Assembly: GCA_964486925.1 (NCBI GenBank)
Contig: CAZAOY010000018.1
Coordinates: forward strand, 1-45,768
DNA: 45,768 nucleotides
Origin: CAZAOY01 sp964486925
GTDB lineage: Bacteria; Bacillota; Clostridia; Oscillospirales; Ruminococcaceae
Direction: 5' to 3'
Shown here: piece after piece, positions 7,393-16,130 of the stretch
Layout: each line of letters starts with the position of its first letter
Numbering within the stretch: position 1 is the stretch's first letter
Position numbers and translations under genes: made by a program
Notes under the pieces: model-generated
Databases searched by the model: none
The model's input: only the letters and a program-made list of their open reading frames with translations
What the model was told of the DNA's origin: nothing

Positions 7393-9738
7393 ATGCTTTG
7401 TTCAAAGTGCAAAAAAAGAGTTGCATCAGTTTTTACAACTAGGCTTGATAAGGATGGAAAACCTGTAAATGAGGGACTTTGCCTTATGTGCGCTAGAGAG
7501 GAAAACATTCCTGGGTTAGACGATCTGCTAAAGCAGAACGGGCTTGAGGAATCAGACATAGATGAGATGATGGAAACGATGGATAGTATCACCGATATGA
7601 GCGAGCTGTTTGATGGAGCGGGCTTATCTGAGCTAGATGATGATATGGTAGGCGGAACTTCGCAAGCACTTCCCGGCTTTATGAAGAAGCTGTTTGGTAC
7701 ACTTGGTAACGGTGATTCTAAGGCAACAGCTAAAGGTGAGGATAAGCCTGTGATTTCTGATGGCCAGAAAAGAGAGGATACAGCCTCTCAAAGCAAGACG
7801 GGTAAAAAGGCTAAGAAGGATAAAAACGATAAACTTAAGTTTTTGTCAAACTACTGCACAAACCTTACAGAACGTGCCGCAAACAACGAGCTTGATACCA
7901 TTATCGGTAGAGATAACGAGATCTACCGTGTAACCCAGATTCTAAGCCGTAGGACGAAGAATAACCCATGCTTAATCGGTGAACCGGGTGTTGGTAAGAC
8001 CGCTATAGCTGAAGGGATTGCACAGAGGATAGTATCAGGAAATGTGCCGTTTAGATTATTAGATAAACAGTTATATCTGCTTGACCTTACCTCGTTAGTA
8101 GCGGGCACACACTTCCGTGGGCAGTTTGAAAGCCGTGTTAAAGGTTTAATCGAAGAGGTAAAATCTCAAGGAAACATTATCCTGTTTATCGATGAGGTGC
8201 ATACCCTTGTTGGAACAGGGGATTCCGAGGGTTCTACCAGTGCGGCAAACATACTAAAGCCAGCACTTTCGCGAGGTGAGGTGCAGGTTATAGGTGCTAC
8301 CACCTTTGCGGAGTACCGTAAGCATATCGAGAAGGATGCGGCGTTAGAGCGTCGTTTCCAACCTGTAACCATAAATGAACCATCTATTGCCGATGCGATA
8401 TCGGTGCTAAAGGGTGTTAGCCATTATTATGAGGAGTTTCATAAGGTAAAGGTATCGGAGGAGATTATTAACCTAGCGGTTGTCTGGTCAGAACGGTATA
8501 TTACCGACCGATATCTGCCTGATAAAGCTATCGACCTATTGGATGAAGCCTGCTCATGCTGTTCGTTAAAGAGCAAGATCTTAACCGAATATGAGAAGCT
8601 AAACAAAGGCTTAAAGGAACTGTATGATAGTCAAAAGCAGTTAGAAGAAGAAACCGAGATTGACTATGAAAAGATAACACTTGTAAAATCCGATATCCTA
8701 AAGACAAGCAGCCGCCTAAAGGAGTTAGAGCCAGAGGTTATTAAGGTTGAGGTTTCTGTTGAGGATCTAGCAAAGGTTATCGAGCTGTACACAGGGATAC
8801 CGTCTGCAAAGATTGAACAGACTGAACTTAGAAAGATTGGGCTTTTAGGTAAACAGCTAAAAGAACGCATCATTGGTCAAGATGAAGCGGTTGAAGCGGT
8901 GGTTTCGGCTATAAAACGAAACAGACTAAGTCTATCTAAAAACCGCAGACCTTCCTCGTTTATCTTTGTAGGGCCTACAGGGGTAGGTAAGACCGAGCTT
9001 GTAAAGGTTTTATCAAACACCCTGTTCGATTCGGTTGAGCCGCTTATCCGCCTTGATATGTCAGAGTATATGGAAAAGCATTCGGTATCAAAGCTAGTGG
9101 GATCTCCTCCGGGATATGTTGGATACGATGACGCAGGACAGCTTACCGAGAAGGTTCGTCGCCGCCCATACTCAGTAATACTGTTTGATGAGATAGAAAA
9201 GGCACATCCGGATGTTATGAACATCCTTCTACAGATACTAGACGAAGGTAAGATTACCGATTCACACGGCCGTCATGTAAACTTTGAGAATACCGTTATC
9301 GTTATGACCTCTAATGCAGGGTCATCTGAAAAGGGTACAGGGGTAGGGTTTAACAAATCCACCTCACAGATGAACAAGGAAAAGACCCAAAAAGCGCTTA
9401 GTGAGTTCCTAAGGCCAGAATTTTTAGGTAGAGTTGACGAGATCGTGGTATTCAACAAGCTAGAGAATGACGATATTAAGAAGATAGCCGCATTACTTCT
9501 TGATGAGCTAAAAGAACCGCTACAGGAAAAGCATATAACCTTCTCCTATGACGAAAAAGCACTTGATGTAATAGCAAAACTATCCCATGGTGGTAAATAC
9601 AACGCTAGAGATATCAGAAAAACCATCCGCAAAGAGGTTGAAGATAGAATAGCTAACGCATTTATCGATAATATCGACAATACCGTAAAAGAGCTGACGT
9701 TAACCGCCGATGAAGAAATTACGCTTGTAGTAGCGTAG
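7393..9738 (+). CDS. clpE: ATP-dependent Clp protease ATP-binding subunit (ClpE type)
   Basis: This 781-residue AAA+ unfoldase begins with a short zinc finger (Cys3, Cys6, Cys30, Cys33) instead of the double Clp-N repeat of ClpC; that is the ClpE/McsA arrangement. A charged linker (about 105-150) precedes AAA-1 (Walker A GEPGVGKT 198-205, Walker B LFIDE 266-270), a coiled-coil middle region (about 395-450) and AAA-2 (GPTGVGKT 529-536, then LFDEIEKAHPDV). A TGVGF loop near residue 655 matches the ClpP-docking VGF loop, so it should feed a ClpP partner encoded elsewhere. The ATG follows AAGGAGAA. I see no CtsR operator repeat upstream, so the usual ClpE heat-shock control is not evident here. 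It is slightly longer than typical ClpE proteins. Confidence 0.92.
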   Translation: MLCSKCKKRVASVFTTRLDKDGKPVNEGLCLMCAREENIPGLDDLLKQNGLEESDIDEMMETMDSITDMSELFDGAGLSELDDDMVGGTSQALPGFMKKLFGTLGNGDSKATAKGEDKPVISDGQKREDTASQSKTGKKAKKDKNDKLKFLSNYCTNLTERAANNELDTIIGRDNEIYRVTQILSRRTKNNPCLIGEPGVGKTAIAEGIAQRIVSGNVPFRLLDKQLYLLDLTSLVAGTHFRGQFESRVKGLIEEVKSQGNIILFIDEVHTLVGTGDSEGSTSAANILKPALSRGEVQVIGATTFAEYRKHIEKDAALERRFQPVTINEPSIADAISVLKGVSHYYEEFHKVKVSEEIINLAVVWSERYITDRYLPDKAIDLLDEACSCCSLKSKILTEYEKLNKGLKELYDSQKQLEEETEIDYEKITLVKSDILKTSSRLKELEPEVIKVEVSVEDLAKVIELYTGIPSAKIEQTELRKIGLLGKQLKERIIGQDEAVEAVVSAIKRNRLSLSKNRRPSSFIFVGPTGVGKTELVKVLSNTLFDSVEPLIRLDMSEYMEKHSVSKLVGSPPGYVGYDDAGQLTEKVRRRPYSVILFDEIEKAHPDVMNILLQILDEGKITDSHGRHVNFENTVIVMTSNAGSSEKGTGVGFNKSTSQMNKEKTQKALSEFLRPEFLGRVDEIVVFNKLENDDIKKIAALLLDELKEPLQEKHITFSYDEKALDVIAKLSHGGKYNARDIRKTIRKEVEDRIANAFIDNIDNTVKELTLTADEEITLVVA

Positions 9739-9757
9739 GGTATAACTAGATATAACA

Positions 9758-9819
9758 AAAGCACTAACCTCTTACAAAGTGAACCGATAGATTGGTTCTT
9801 GTAATATGGTTAGTGCTTT
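9758..9819. terminator. Bidirectional terminator between clpE and the MFS gene
   Basis: Outer arms 9758-9769 and 9808-9819 pair perfectly over 12 bp. Inner TTACAA/TTGTAA and GAACC/GGTTC pairs extend the hairpin. It lies between the convergent 3' ends of clpE and the MFS transporter and is flanked by T-rich (plus) and TGTTATA (minus) sequence. Confidence 0.75.
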
Positions 9820-9835
9820 GATGTTTTAAGATTAA

Positions 9836-11233
9836 CTACCTCTTTATAATTCGATAATATAACCTCATAAAAAATGTCTTAATACTGCTTATAAATGCAA
9901 TCAAAACTGTGTTGTTATCAAATTCCTTCTCGCTCCAAACCTTTGGAAGGACAAAGATTATAGGTAGTAGACGTGCTATTATTGATAGAGCAAACAGCGA
10001 CTTGTAGTGATCGATAGGCCAGCCAAAGAGGGAGAGGTTTGCTTGTGAAAAGAACGGTTTTGTGAGCTCAAGGAATGCGCCGCCTAAGGTGAATGCTATC
10101 GCTGAACCGATGGCATTGGTTACAAAATATATAGAGGTAACCATGCTTCGCCCCGTCTCGGGGGTGTGCGATAGTAGCATGTTCTGCGAGGCAATATCCC
10201 CCGCACACCATACTAGTCCGCCTAATGCATTAAAGATAAAGAGTGGAAGTACAGATCCCTTATCAGCGGGAAACCATACCAGTATTAATATCGCCGTTAC
10301 AGTACAGCTAAAGAAGAGGACAGGCTTGCTACCGTACCGATCAAGCGCTCTGCCCCATAACGGCAGAGCGAGAATCGTTACAACGTTACAAGCAATCTGC
10401 CCAAAGATTATAATCTGGGTAAAGGATAAACCCTGTACCTCAATAGTGTATTTAGTAAAAAACGGAGAAGAAAGGTTAATGGCAAAGGACCAGATACTCC
10501 AAAACAGTATGTAGTTTAATACCTTTTTGTCGCTATACATTAACTTTAACCCAGCAATAACCGATGAGTTACTGCTGTTTTGCTTTATTGGTGGGGTATC
10601 TACCCAGAAAAACACTACAATGTCTAAAACCCCAAAAACGCTCGCTACTGCAAAAACCAGTGTATAACCGGGAAACCCAGGGATACTGTCTAGCACCCAA
10701 GCGGCGGCAAGTCCGGATATCATGGAAAATATAGTGCAGATACGAGAGCGAAAGGAGATGTACCGCCCACGAATCCCCATAGGTACCATGTCCGCAAAGA
10801 AGGAATAGAATCCCGCATTAACAAAGGTAGCGGCGATGGAGGACAGGGTTAGGATTACCACCATAAACCAAATTCGGGTGTGTGCCAGTACCTCCGGAAC
10901 AAGGTAGGGCAGAAGCGCTACAATTAACCAGATTCCACGTTGAATAATACCAAAGATAAGGAATATCTTTCGGTTTTTCCCTGTTTTCTCTATAAGATAG
11001 GAGGCATATAGCTGTGCAAGGCTAGCAAAGACCGGTAACGCCCACATAAGCCCAAATACAAAGTCGTTAGCACCAAAGGCGGAAGCAAGCCCGGTTGTAG
11101 CCGCCCCTGTGCTTTGGGAGAAGAATATCGTTCCAATTGCCGCGGCAAGGATTACAAGGTTTAGATTTTTGCGTTGGTTGTTATCACTAATATATCCATC
11201 ATATAGGTTATCCAGTATCCGTAAGCTTTTCAT
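9836..11233 (-). CDS. Major facilitator superfamily transporter
   Basis: A 465-residue integral membrane protein with about 12 hydrophobic segments. The loop after the second segment reads LIEKTGKNRKIFL, resembling the G-x-x-x-D-R-x-G-R-R cytoplasmic loop of MFS carriers, and a second such loop (GRALDRYGSKP) lies at the start of the second half. Substrate cannot be predicted: it resembles generic Firmicutes MFS proteins, and neither neighbour (convergent clpE, upstream murA) hints at a function. The ATG at 11231-11233 follows AGGATAAAATTT. Single-gene unit; its promoter is not obvious in the 11234-11711 gap. Confidence 0.85.
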   Translation of the reverse strand: MKSLRILDNLYDGYISDNNQRKNLNLVILAAAIGTIFFSQSTGAATTGLASAFGANDFVFGLMWALPVFASLAQLYASYLIEKTGKNRKIFLIFGIIQRGIWLIVALLPYLVPEVLAHTRIWFMVVILTLSSIAATFVNAGFYSFFADMVPMGIRGRYISFRSRICTIFSMISGLAAAWVLDSIPGFPGYTLVFAVASVFGVLDIVVFFWVDTPPIKQNSSNSSVIAGLKLMYSDKKVLNYILFWSIWSFAINLSSPFFTKYTIEVQGLSFTQIIIFGQIACNVVTILALPLWGRALDRYGSKPVLFFSCTVTAILILVWFPADKGSVLPLFIFNALGGLVWCAGDIASQNMLLSHTPETGRSMVTSIYFVTNAIGSAIAFTLGGAFLELTKPFFSQANLSLFGWPIDHYKSLFALSIIARLLPIIFVLPKVWSEKEFDNNTVLIAFISSIKTFFMRLYYRIIKR

Positions 11234-11711
11234 AAATTTTATCCTGAAAGCGGTAGCGTATATAAACTACCAAGCAATCAATTCCCCCATGTTTTTTGTA
11301 ATATTAATCGGACAATCAAATATTATGTTTATATATGCACACATATGCGGGCATGTATAAACAAATATTGACGGATTAATTATATTAAGACACAGATAAA
11401 AACACCATAAAAACCGTGCAAATCCAATAGTTTTGGATTTGTGCGGTTTTTGTATAGTGTTTTGTTGTACGTCAGTATTAGTATATCACTATAAGATGTA
11501 AGTGTCAATGGTTTATCTAAAATTGTGGTTATTAATCGATAACAAAATGCTTTATATTATTAGCGTGCTTTATTGTCGCTAGTTTTTAGCTGGATTTACA
11601 GCTAGTAGCAAAAGAAACGCAAAAGCATTTGACTAGAGTATTAATGCAACCCCAAAAAGCGTATAACATGTTTACCTAATATCATATAACACAAGTGGGG
11701 GATAAAAGCAG
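11234..11711. other. 478-base intergenic region with a terminator-like hairpin
   Basis: This gap lies between murA (upstream) and the MFS gene (downstream), both on the minus strand. It contains the hairpin at 11409-11451 and a smaller TAGCTG/CAGCTA stem near 11588-11605. I see no coding frame with a ribosome binding site and no tRNA. The 260 bases between the murA stop and the main hairpin are unusually long for a 3' untranslated region and are otherwise unexplained. Confidence 0.4.
11409..11451. terminator. Terminator-like hairpin in the murA-MFS gap
   Basis: Arms 11409-11427 and 11433-11451 pair over 19 positions with two central mismatched or wobble positions and a 5-base loop. Poly-A at the left and poly-T at the right belong to the stem, so it can act in either direction. 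It probably ends the murA transcript 260 bases past its stop. Confidence 0.65.
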
Positions 11712-12968
11712 TTATTCTGCAACAATATCAGCTCCAACCGACCGTAGAATCCCTGGTAGGTCGTCATAACCACGCTCAATGTGGGAAACCTTGCTTATGG
11801 TAGTACGTCCAAATGCGGAAAGTCCCGCAAGTACAAGCGCCGCTCCGCCCCGCAGATCGGTACATTCCACCTTAGATCCATATAGGCTGGGTACACCTCT
11901 AACAACCGCAATCTTACCCAAAATGTCGATGTTAGCACCCATTCTGTTAAGCATTGGGACATGCTTGTATCGGTTGTCGAAGATATTCTCCTCAAAGATA
12001 CTGGTCTTGTCGGCAATTGAAACTAGCGCCATCACAATTGCCTGCGCATCGGTTGGGAAACCGGGGTGGGGCAGGGTTATAATTTTATGAACAGATTTTA
12101 TCTTTTCGGGTGCTTTAATCCATATGCTGTCTTTGCTAGGCTTTATTAAACATCCACACTGCTCAAATACCGAGATGACGCTACCCAGATCACCTATAGA
12201 GACGTTATTTAGAAGTAGCTCACCACCTGTAATCGCGGCGGCACCCATATAGGTTGCGGCTACAATGCGGTCAGAACAGATGGTATGCTCACATCCATGC
12301 AGGGAGGTTACCCCCTCAATGACAATCTCCGAAGTACCCATACCAGAGATCTTAGCTCCTCGCTTGTTTAGGAATACCGCTAAATCGACAATCTCGGGTT
12401 CACTAGCCGCATTTTGAATAACGGTAGTACCATTACTCACAACCGTTGCAAGGATAATATTTTCGGTAGCGCCAACACTAGGAAAAGCAAGGTGTAACAT
12501 CTTACCATGTATCGGCAAAGGGCAGTTACACTCAATGTTACCGTCCTGTTGTTCAATATTAATACCAAGCTCACTAAACGCCTTTAGATGAAGGTCAATA
12601 GGACGAGGTCCTAGGTCACAACCGCCGGGCAGACAAAGCGAAGCCTTGTTAAATCGGGAGATAAGTGCTCCTAAGAAGATTATTGACGAACGCATAGCCC
12701 CCATTAGCTGTTCAGGAATCCAATGATTTTCCGAATCGTCATTTTTAATTATAAGGGTAGTCCCCTGTTGTGTCACCGTGCAACCAATATGGGTTAGTAT
12801 GTTTACCGCTTCCTTGGTATCACTAAGGTTAGGACAGTTCTTTAAAGTAATCTCACCATCACCAATTAAGCATGCCGCAAGGATAGGCAAAGAGCTATTT
12901 TTAGCCCCCTGCACGTCAATTGATCCTGATAGTTTATTCTTGCCTGTTATTATGTAGTTGTTATGCAT
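11712..12968 (-). CDS. murA: UDP-N-acetylglucosamine 1-carboxyvinyltransferase
   Basis: MurA transfers enolpyruvate from PEP to UDP-GlcNAc, the first committed step of peptidoglycan synthesis, in the cytoplasm. The protein has the six-fold EPT repeat fold length (418 residues). It carries the substrate lysine in GAKNSSLP (Lys23) and the fosfomycin-target cysteine in LPGGCDLGPRPIDLH (Cys117). Cys is retained, so fosfomycin sensitivity would be expected from this copy. The frame is open from 12983, but starting at ATG 12966-12968 puts Lys and Cys near the usual 22 and 115 positions, and GGGG lies about 10 bases upstream. A perfect GTTATGCATAAC palindrome at 13016-13027 sits just upstream. Gram-positives often carry a second copy (murA2/murZ); I cannot tell which this is. 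Confidence 0.95.
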   Translation of the reverse strand: MHNNYIITGKNKLSGSIDVQGAKNSSLPILAACLIGDGEITLKNCPNLSDTKEAVNILTHIGCTVTQQGTTLIIKNDDSENHWIPEQLMGAMRSSIIFLGALISRFNKASLCLPGGCDLGPRPIDLHLKAFSELGINIEQQDGNIECNCPLPIHGKMLHLAFPSVGATENIILATVVSNGTTVIQNAASEPEIVDLAVFLNKRGAKISGMGTSEIVIEGVTSLHGCEHTICSDRIVAATYMGAAAITGGELLLNNVSIGDLGSVISVFEQCGCLIKPSKDSIWIKAPEKIKSVHKIITLPHPGFPTDAQAIVMALVSIADKTSIFEENIFDNRYKHVPMLNRMGANIDILGKIAVVRGVPSLYGSKVECTDLRGGAALVLAGLSAFGRTTISKVSHIERGYDDLPGILRSVGADIVAE

Positions 12969-13148
12969 AGATAAACGCCCCATTTCTTTTCAGATAAAAT
13001 ACAGGTTTGTATTATGTTATGCATAACGATGATTTTTTGATAATAATTTTAATTTTGTATAATATCTAGGCCAAAAATAGGGATATTTAGTGATATTATA
13101 TAAAAACACGAATTTAATGTAAATATGCTTTAAAAATCAAAGGAAATA

Positions 13149-13157
13149 TGATATAAT
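13149..13157 (+). promoter_or_regulatory. Extended -10 promoter for the ACT-hom-thrB-lysC block
   Basis: TGATATAAT at 13149-13157 is a perfect extended -10, with a poor TTTAAA at 13129-13134 as a candidate -35. The leader to the first start at 13302 would be about 140 bases. No T-box or lysine riboswitch core is recognisable in it. The 12969-13148 stretch holds only AT-rich sequence and the short murA-side palindrome. Confidence 0.55.
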
Positions 13158-13301
13158 TAATGGGTAAAGCGTAACAATCGCTTAAAAGAACTGAATACGT
13201 TAGAATATAGTTGAATTTAGATGTTGAGTTATTTATCCAAAGGTGTTATTATATTGTACATAGTGAAAATACAATTGTGTTTAGGTGGTGGACTTAGAAG
13301 G

Positions 13302-13736
13302 ATGGAAAAAGGAAATAAACTTGTATTGGTAGAAGAATCGGTGCTCCCCGAGGTCTTTAAGAAGGTGCTTTATGCAAAAAAGCTCCTATCTAAGGACATT
13401 GCAAATAATCTAAGTAATGCTTGTAAATTAGCAGAACTATCACGAAGTGCATTCTATAAGTATAAAGACTGTGTCAGCTATTATGATGAAACCGATAAAA
13501 GCACCGTTACAACCCTGTATTGCAGGTTAAACGACGAGCCGGGGGTGCTATCGGCAGTGCTTAGTAAATTATATAAGTATGAGGCAAATGTGTTAACGGT
13601 CAATCAAAATATTCCGGTTGATACTGTAGCTGTGGCAACAATTGTAATACGAACCGGCGCTTGTAGTGCTTCTGTAGAGGATATACTTGTAGCGCTTAGA
13701 GAGGTGTACGGGGTTGTATCGGCTAAGGCTATATAG
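13302..13736 (+). CDS. ACT domain-containing protein (PheB-like, UPF0735)
   Basis: A 144-residue protein with the two-part UPF0735/PheB layout. The N-terminal segment (VLPEVFKKVLYAKKLL, then LSRSAFYKYKD) resembles a helix-turn-helix. A C-terminal ACT domain (about 72-144) contains the GVLSAVLSKL motif expected to bind a small amino acid. In Bacillus the homologue lies beside pheA; here it precedes homoserine dehydrogenase, so a regulatory role in aspartate-family synthesis is a reasonable inference. The frame is open from 13221, but the homologues start at MEKGN-like sequence and AGGTGGTGG lies upstream of ATG 13302. It is followed 56 bases later by hom and is probably co-transcribed. Confidence 0.85.
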   Translation: MEKGNKLVLVEESVLPEVFKKVLYAKKLLSKDIANNLSNACKLAELSRSAFYKYKDCVSYYDETDKSTVTTLYCRLNDEPGVLSAVLSKLYKYEANVLTVNQNIPVDTVAVATIVIRTGACSASVEDILVALREVYGVVSAKAI

Positions 13737-13792
13737 ATAGAGTGGGATAGGTGAAGGAAGCTTGTAATAGATTAGAAAGGGAGGATATCAGG

Positions 13793-15034
13793 GTGATTAA
13801 TATAGCAGTACTGGGTCATGGTGTTGTAGGGTCGGGTGTTGTTCAGGTTATTGACACTAATAGTAAGGGTATCGAGAAGAAGGCGGGACAGCCTATACAG
13901 GTTAAACGGATACTGGATCTTAGAGATTTTAGCGAGCTTGAATACGCAGATAAGTTTACAAAGGACTTTAATGATATAATAAACGATGATGAGATATCTA
14001 TTGTGGTAGAGGCGATGGGTGGGGTAAATCCCGCATTTTCCTTTGTCACCGAATGTTTAGAGGCAAAAAAGAGCGTTGTTACCTCTAATAAAGAGTTGGT
14101 TGCCGAAAAAGGTGCGCTGCTGTTAGCACTTGCAAAGCAGAATAACGTAAACTTTTTCTTTGAGGCAAGCGTAGGCGGGGGGATTCCGATAATACGCCCA
14201 ATGCACCACTGCCTGGCGGCAAATGATATCGACGAGATTTCGGGGATATTAAACGGAACTACAAACTTTATCCTAACCAAGATGGTTAAGGAGAAGATGG
14301 ATTTTCAGACAGCGCTAAAGCTAGCGCAGGATCTAGGATATGCAGAGAGCGATCCTACTGCGGACGTTAAGGGGCATGACGCATGCAGGAAGATCTGTAT
14401 CCTAGCCTCACTTGCGTTTGGAAGGCATGTCTACCCTGACTATGTTACAGCTAAAGGGATTGACGAGATAACGCTCTTCGATCTAGCCTATGCAAAGGAT
14501 TTTGGCGGAGCGATAAAGCTTATCGGAAACGCTAAAAAATTGGATAATGGGATGCTATATGTAAGCGTAGAGCCTACGATAGTGCCATTTGAGAGCCAGC
14601 TAAGCGGTATCGATGATGTATTTAACGGAGTCATGATAAAGGGCAATGCTACAGGGGATGTAGTGTTTTACGGAAAGGGAGCGGGTAAGCTTCCTACCGC
14701 TAGCGCTGTGGTAGCGGACGTTATCGAAGCGTCAAAGGCGAAGAATACAAGCAAATCGCTTCACTGGGAGGATTGTGACAGCAATATCGTTGCCGACTAT
14801 AAAACTCAAAAATCCGCATTTTATATAAGGGTTGTGGGTGATATCCCTACCTTTATGGATTTAGCAGGTTCAAACTTTACCGCATATACTGTACTAGAAC
14901 GCTCAAATAAGCCTAAAGATGAAGCGGCAATAGTTACCGACGAGGTAAGCCGTTATGAGCTAGAGCGGTTTATGGGGATATGTGAGTCAAACCAGATTAA
15001 AATCCTAGCGGTGATAAAGGTAATGGAAAGCTAG
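13793..15034 (+). CDS. hom: Homoserine dehydrogenase
   Basis: Reduces aspartate semialdehyde to homoserine with NAD(P)H, the branch point to threonine and methionine. The Rossmann nucleotide-binding motif is at the N terminus (AVLGHGVVGSGV). The catalytic domain has GILNGTTNFILTKM and the GYAESDPTADVKGHDA signature with the substrate-binding acidic residues and lysine. A C-terminal ACT domain (about 335-413) suggests threonine feedback. The frame is open from GTG 13751, but GTG 13793 follows GGGAGG by 7 bases and yields the usual start MINIAVLG, giving 413 residues. It is followed by thrB after 100 bases. Confidence 0.95.
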   Translation: MINIAVLGHGVVGSGVVQVIDTNSKGIEKKAGQPIQVKRILDLRDFSELEYADKFTKDFNDIINDDEISIVVEAMGGVNPAFSFVTECLEAKKSVVTSNKELVAEKGALLLALAKQNNVNFFFEASVGGGIPIIRPMHHCLAANDIDEISGILNGTTNFILTKMVKEKMDFQTALKLAQDLGYAESDPTADVKGHDACRKICILASLAFGRHVYPDYVTAKGIDEITLFDLAYAKDFGGAIKLIGNAKKLDNGMLYVSVEPTIVPFESQLSGIDDVFNGVMIKGNATGDVVFYGKGAGKLPTASAVVADVIEASKAKNTSKSLHWEDCDSNIVADYKTQKSAFYIRVVGDIPTFMDLAGSNFTAYTVLERSNKPKDEAAIVTDEVSRYELERFMGICESNQIKILAVIKVMES

Positions 15035-15134
15035 ACCAAGGTAAAACTAATAACGTTATTATTAATTGGTAATCAAATGCTAATCGATGGTAGAAAGTGT
15101 TTGTTATGCAGTTAATAAAGATAGGTAGCTTATT

Positions 15135-16025
15135 ATGATAAAGATACAAATACCCGCAACAAGCGCAAATCTAGGGGCTGGATTTGATAGCTTAGGGCTT
15201 GCAATAAATCTATACAACTACGTGTCAATAGCGCTGTGCGATAGGGTGGAGATCTCCTCCTGTGATGATACAGTAGTGCCAACCGATAAGGATAACCTTA
15301 TCTATGCCTCCGCAAAGCATATCTTTGATCTGTGCGGAAAAAAGCTAGACGGGCTTAGGATTATCCAAGAGAATAACATCCCCATGACCAGAGGGCTAGG
15401 AAGTAGCTCCGCATGTATTATTGCGGGGGTTTACGGAGCTAATCTACTACTGGGAACTCCATTTAACACCGATGAACTGGTGGATATAGCCACAAAGATA
15501 GAAGGTCACCCCGATAACACCACCCCCGCCTTGTTAGGCGGTATCGTAACGGCGGTATTTGAGGGGGATAGGGTGTACTGGGTTAAACAGGAGATCTTTA
15601 GACAGCTAAAGTTCATCGCTATAATCCCTGATTTTGAGCTTAAAACCTCACAAGCCAGAGCATGCCTACCTGAGCAGGTTTCGCATATGGATGCACGGTT
15701 TAACCTATCTAGGGCGGCTTTATTCTCCGCTTCACTGCTACAGGGCAAGTATGACAATATTAAAATTGCAGTAAACGACTGCCTACATCAACCTTTTAGG
15801 ATGAAGCTGATTAACCATTCGCAGGATATCTTTGATAAAGCCTATGAGTTAGGTGCGTATGGTACCTATATAAGTGGTGCAGGGCCTACAATTATGGCTA
15901 TTGTAGGTGGGAATGACTTTAACTTTGCTACAAACATGCGTAGCTATCTTGATGAGTTAGGGTTAACGGCATGGCAGATTAAAGAGCTGTCGATTGACAA
16001 CCAAGGCACAAGGGTGGTATTTTAG
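15135..16025 (+). CDS. thrB: Homoserine kinase
   Basis: Phosphorylates homoserine to O-phosphohomoserine on the threonine branch. It is a 296-residue GHMP kinase: N-terminal substrate motif PATSANLGAGFDSLGLA at 7-23, the ATP-binding GHMP motif PMTRGLGSSSA at 83-93, and the C-terminal glycine-rich motif (GTYISGAGPTIMAI) near 250. Position after hom fits. Threonine synthase (thrC) is not in the window. The ribosome binding site is weak (GATAGGTAG), which may lower expression relative to hom. Confidence 0.95.
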   Translation: MIKIQIPATSANLGAGFDSLGLAINLYNYVSIALCDRVEISSCDDTVVPTDKDNLIYASAKHIFDLCGKKLDGLRIIQENNIPMTRGLGSSSACIIAGVYGANLLLGTPFNTDELVDIATKIEGHPDNTTPALLGGIVTAVFEGDRVYWVKQEIFRQLKFIAIIPDFELKTSQARACLPEQVSHMDARFNLSRAALFSASLLQGKYDNIKIAVNDCLHQPFRMKLINHSQDIFDKAYELGAYGTYISGAGPTIMAIVGGNDFNFATNMRSYLDELGLTAWQIKELSIDNQGTRVVF

Positions 16026-16130
16026 GGATATTTGTAAATTATGTAATTGATTTTTGTGTAGGAATAGTGTGCTAGGTTAACGGTGTACTATCTCTATGCA
16101 GAGATTTGACATTAAATATAGGAGGTCGTT

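Noticed and set aside
13221..13301. Extended N terminus of the ACT protein
   Set aside because: The 27 extra residues have no match to the UPF0735 family, and the ATG at 13302 sits below AGGTGG.
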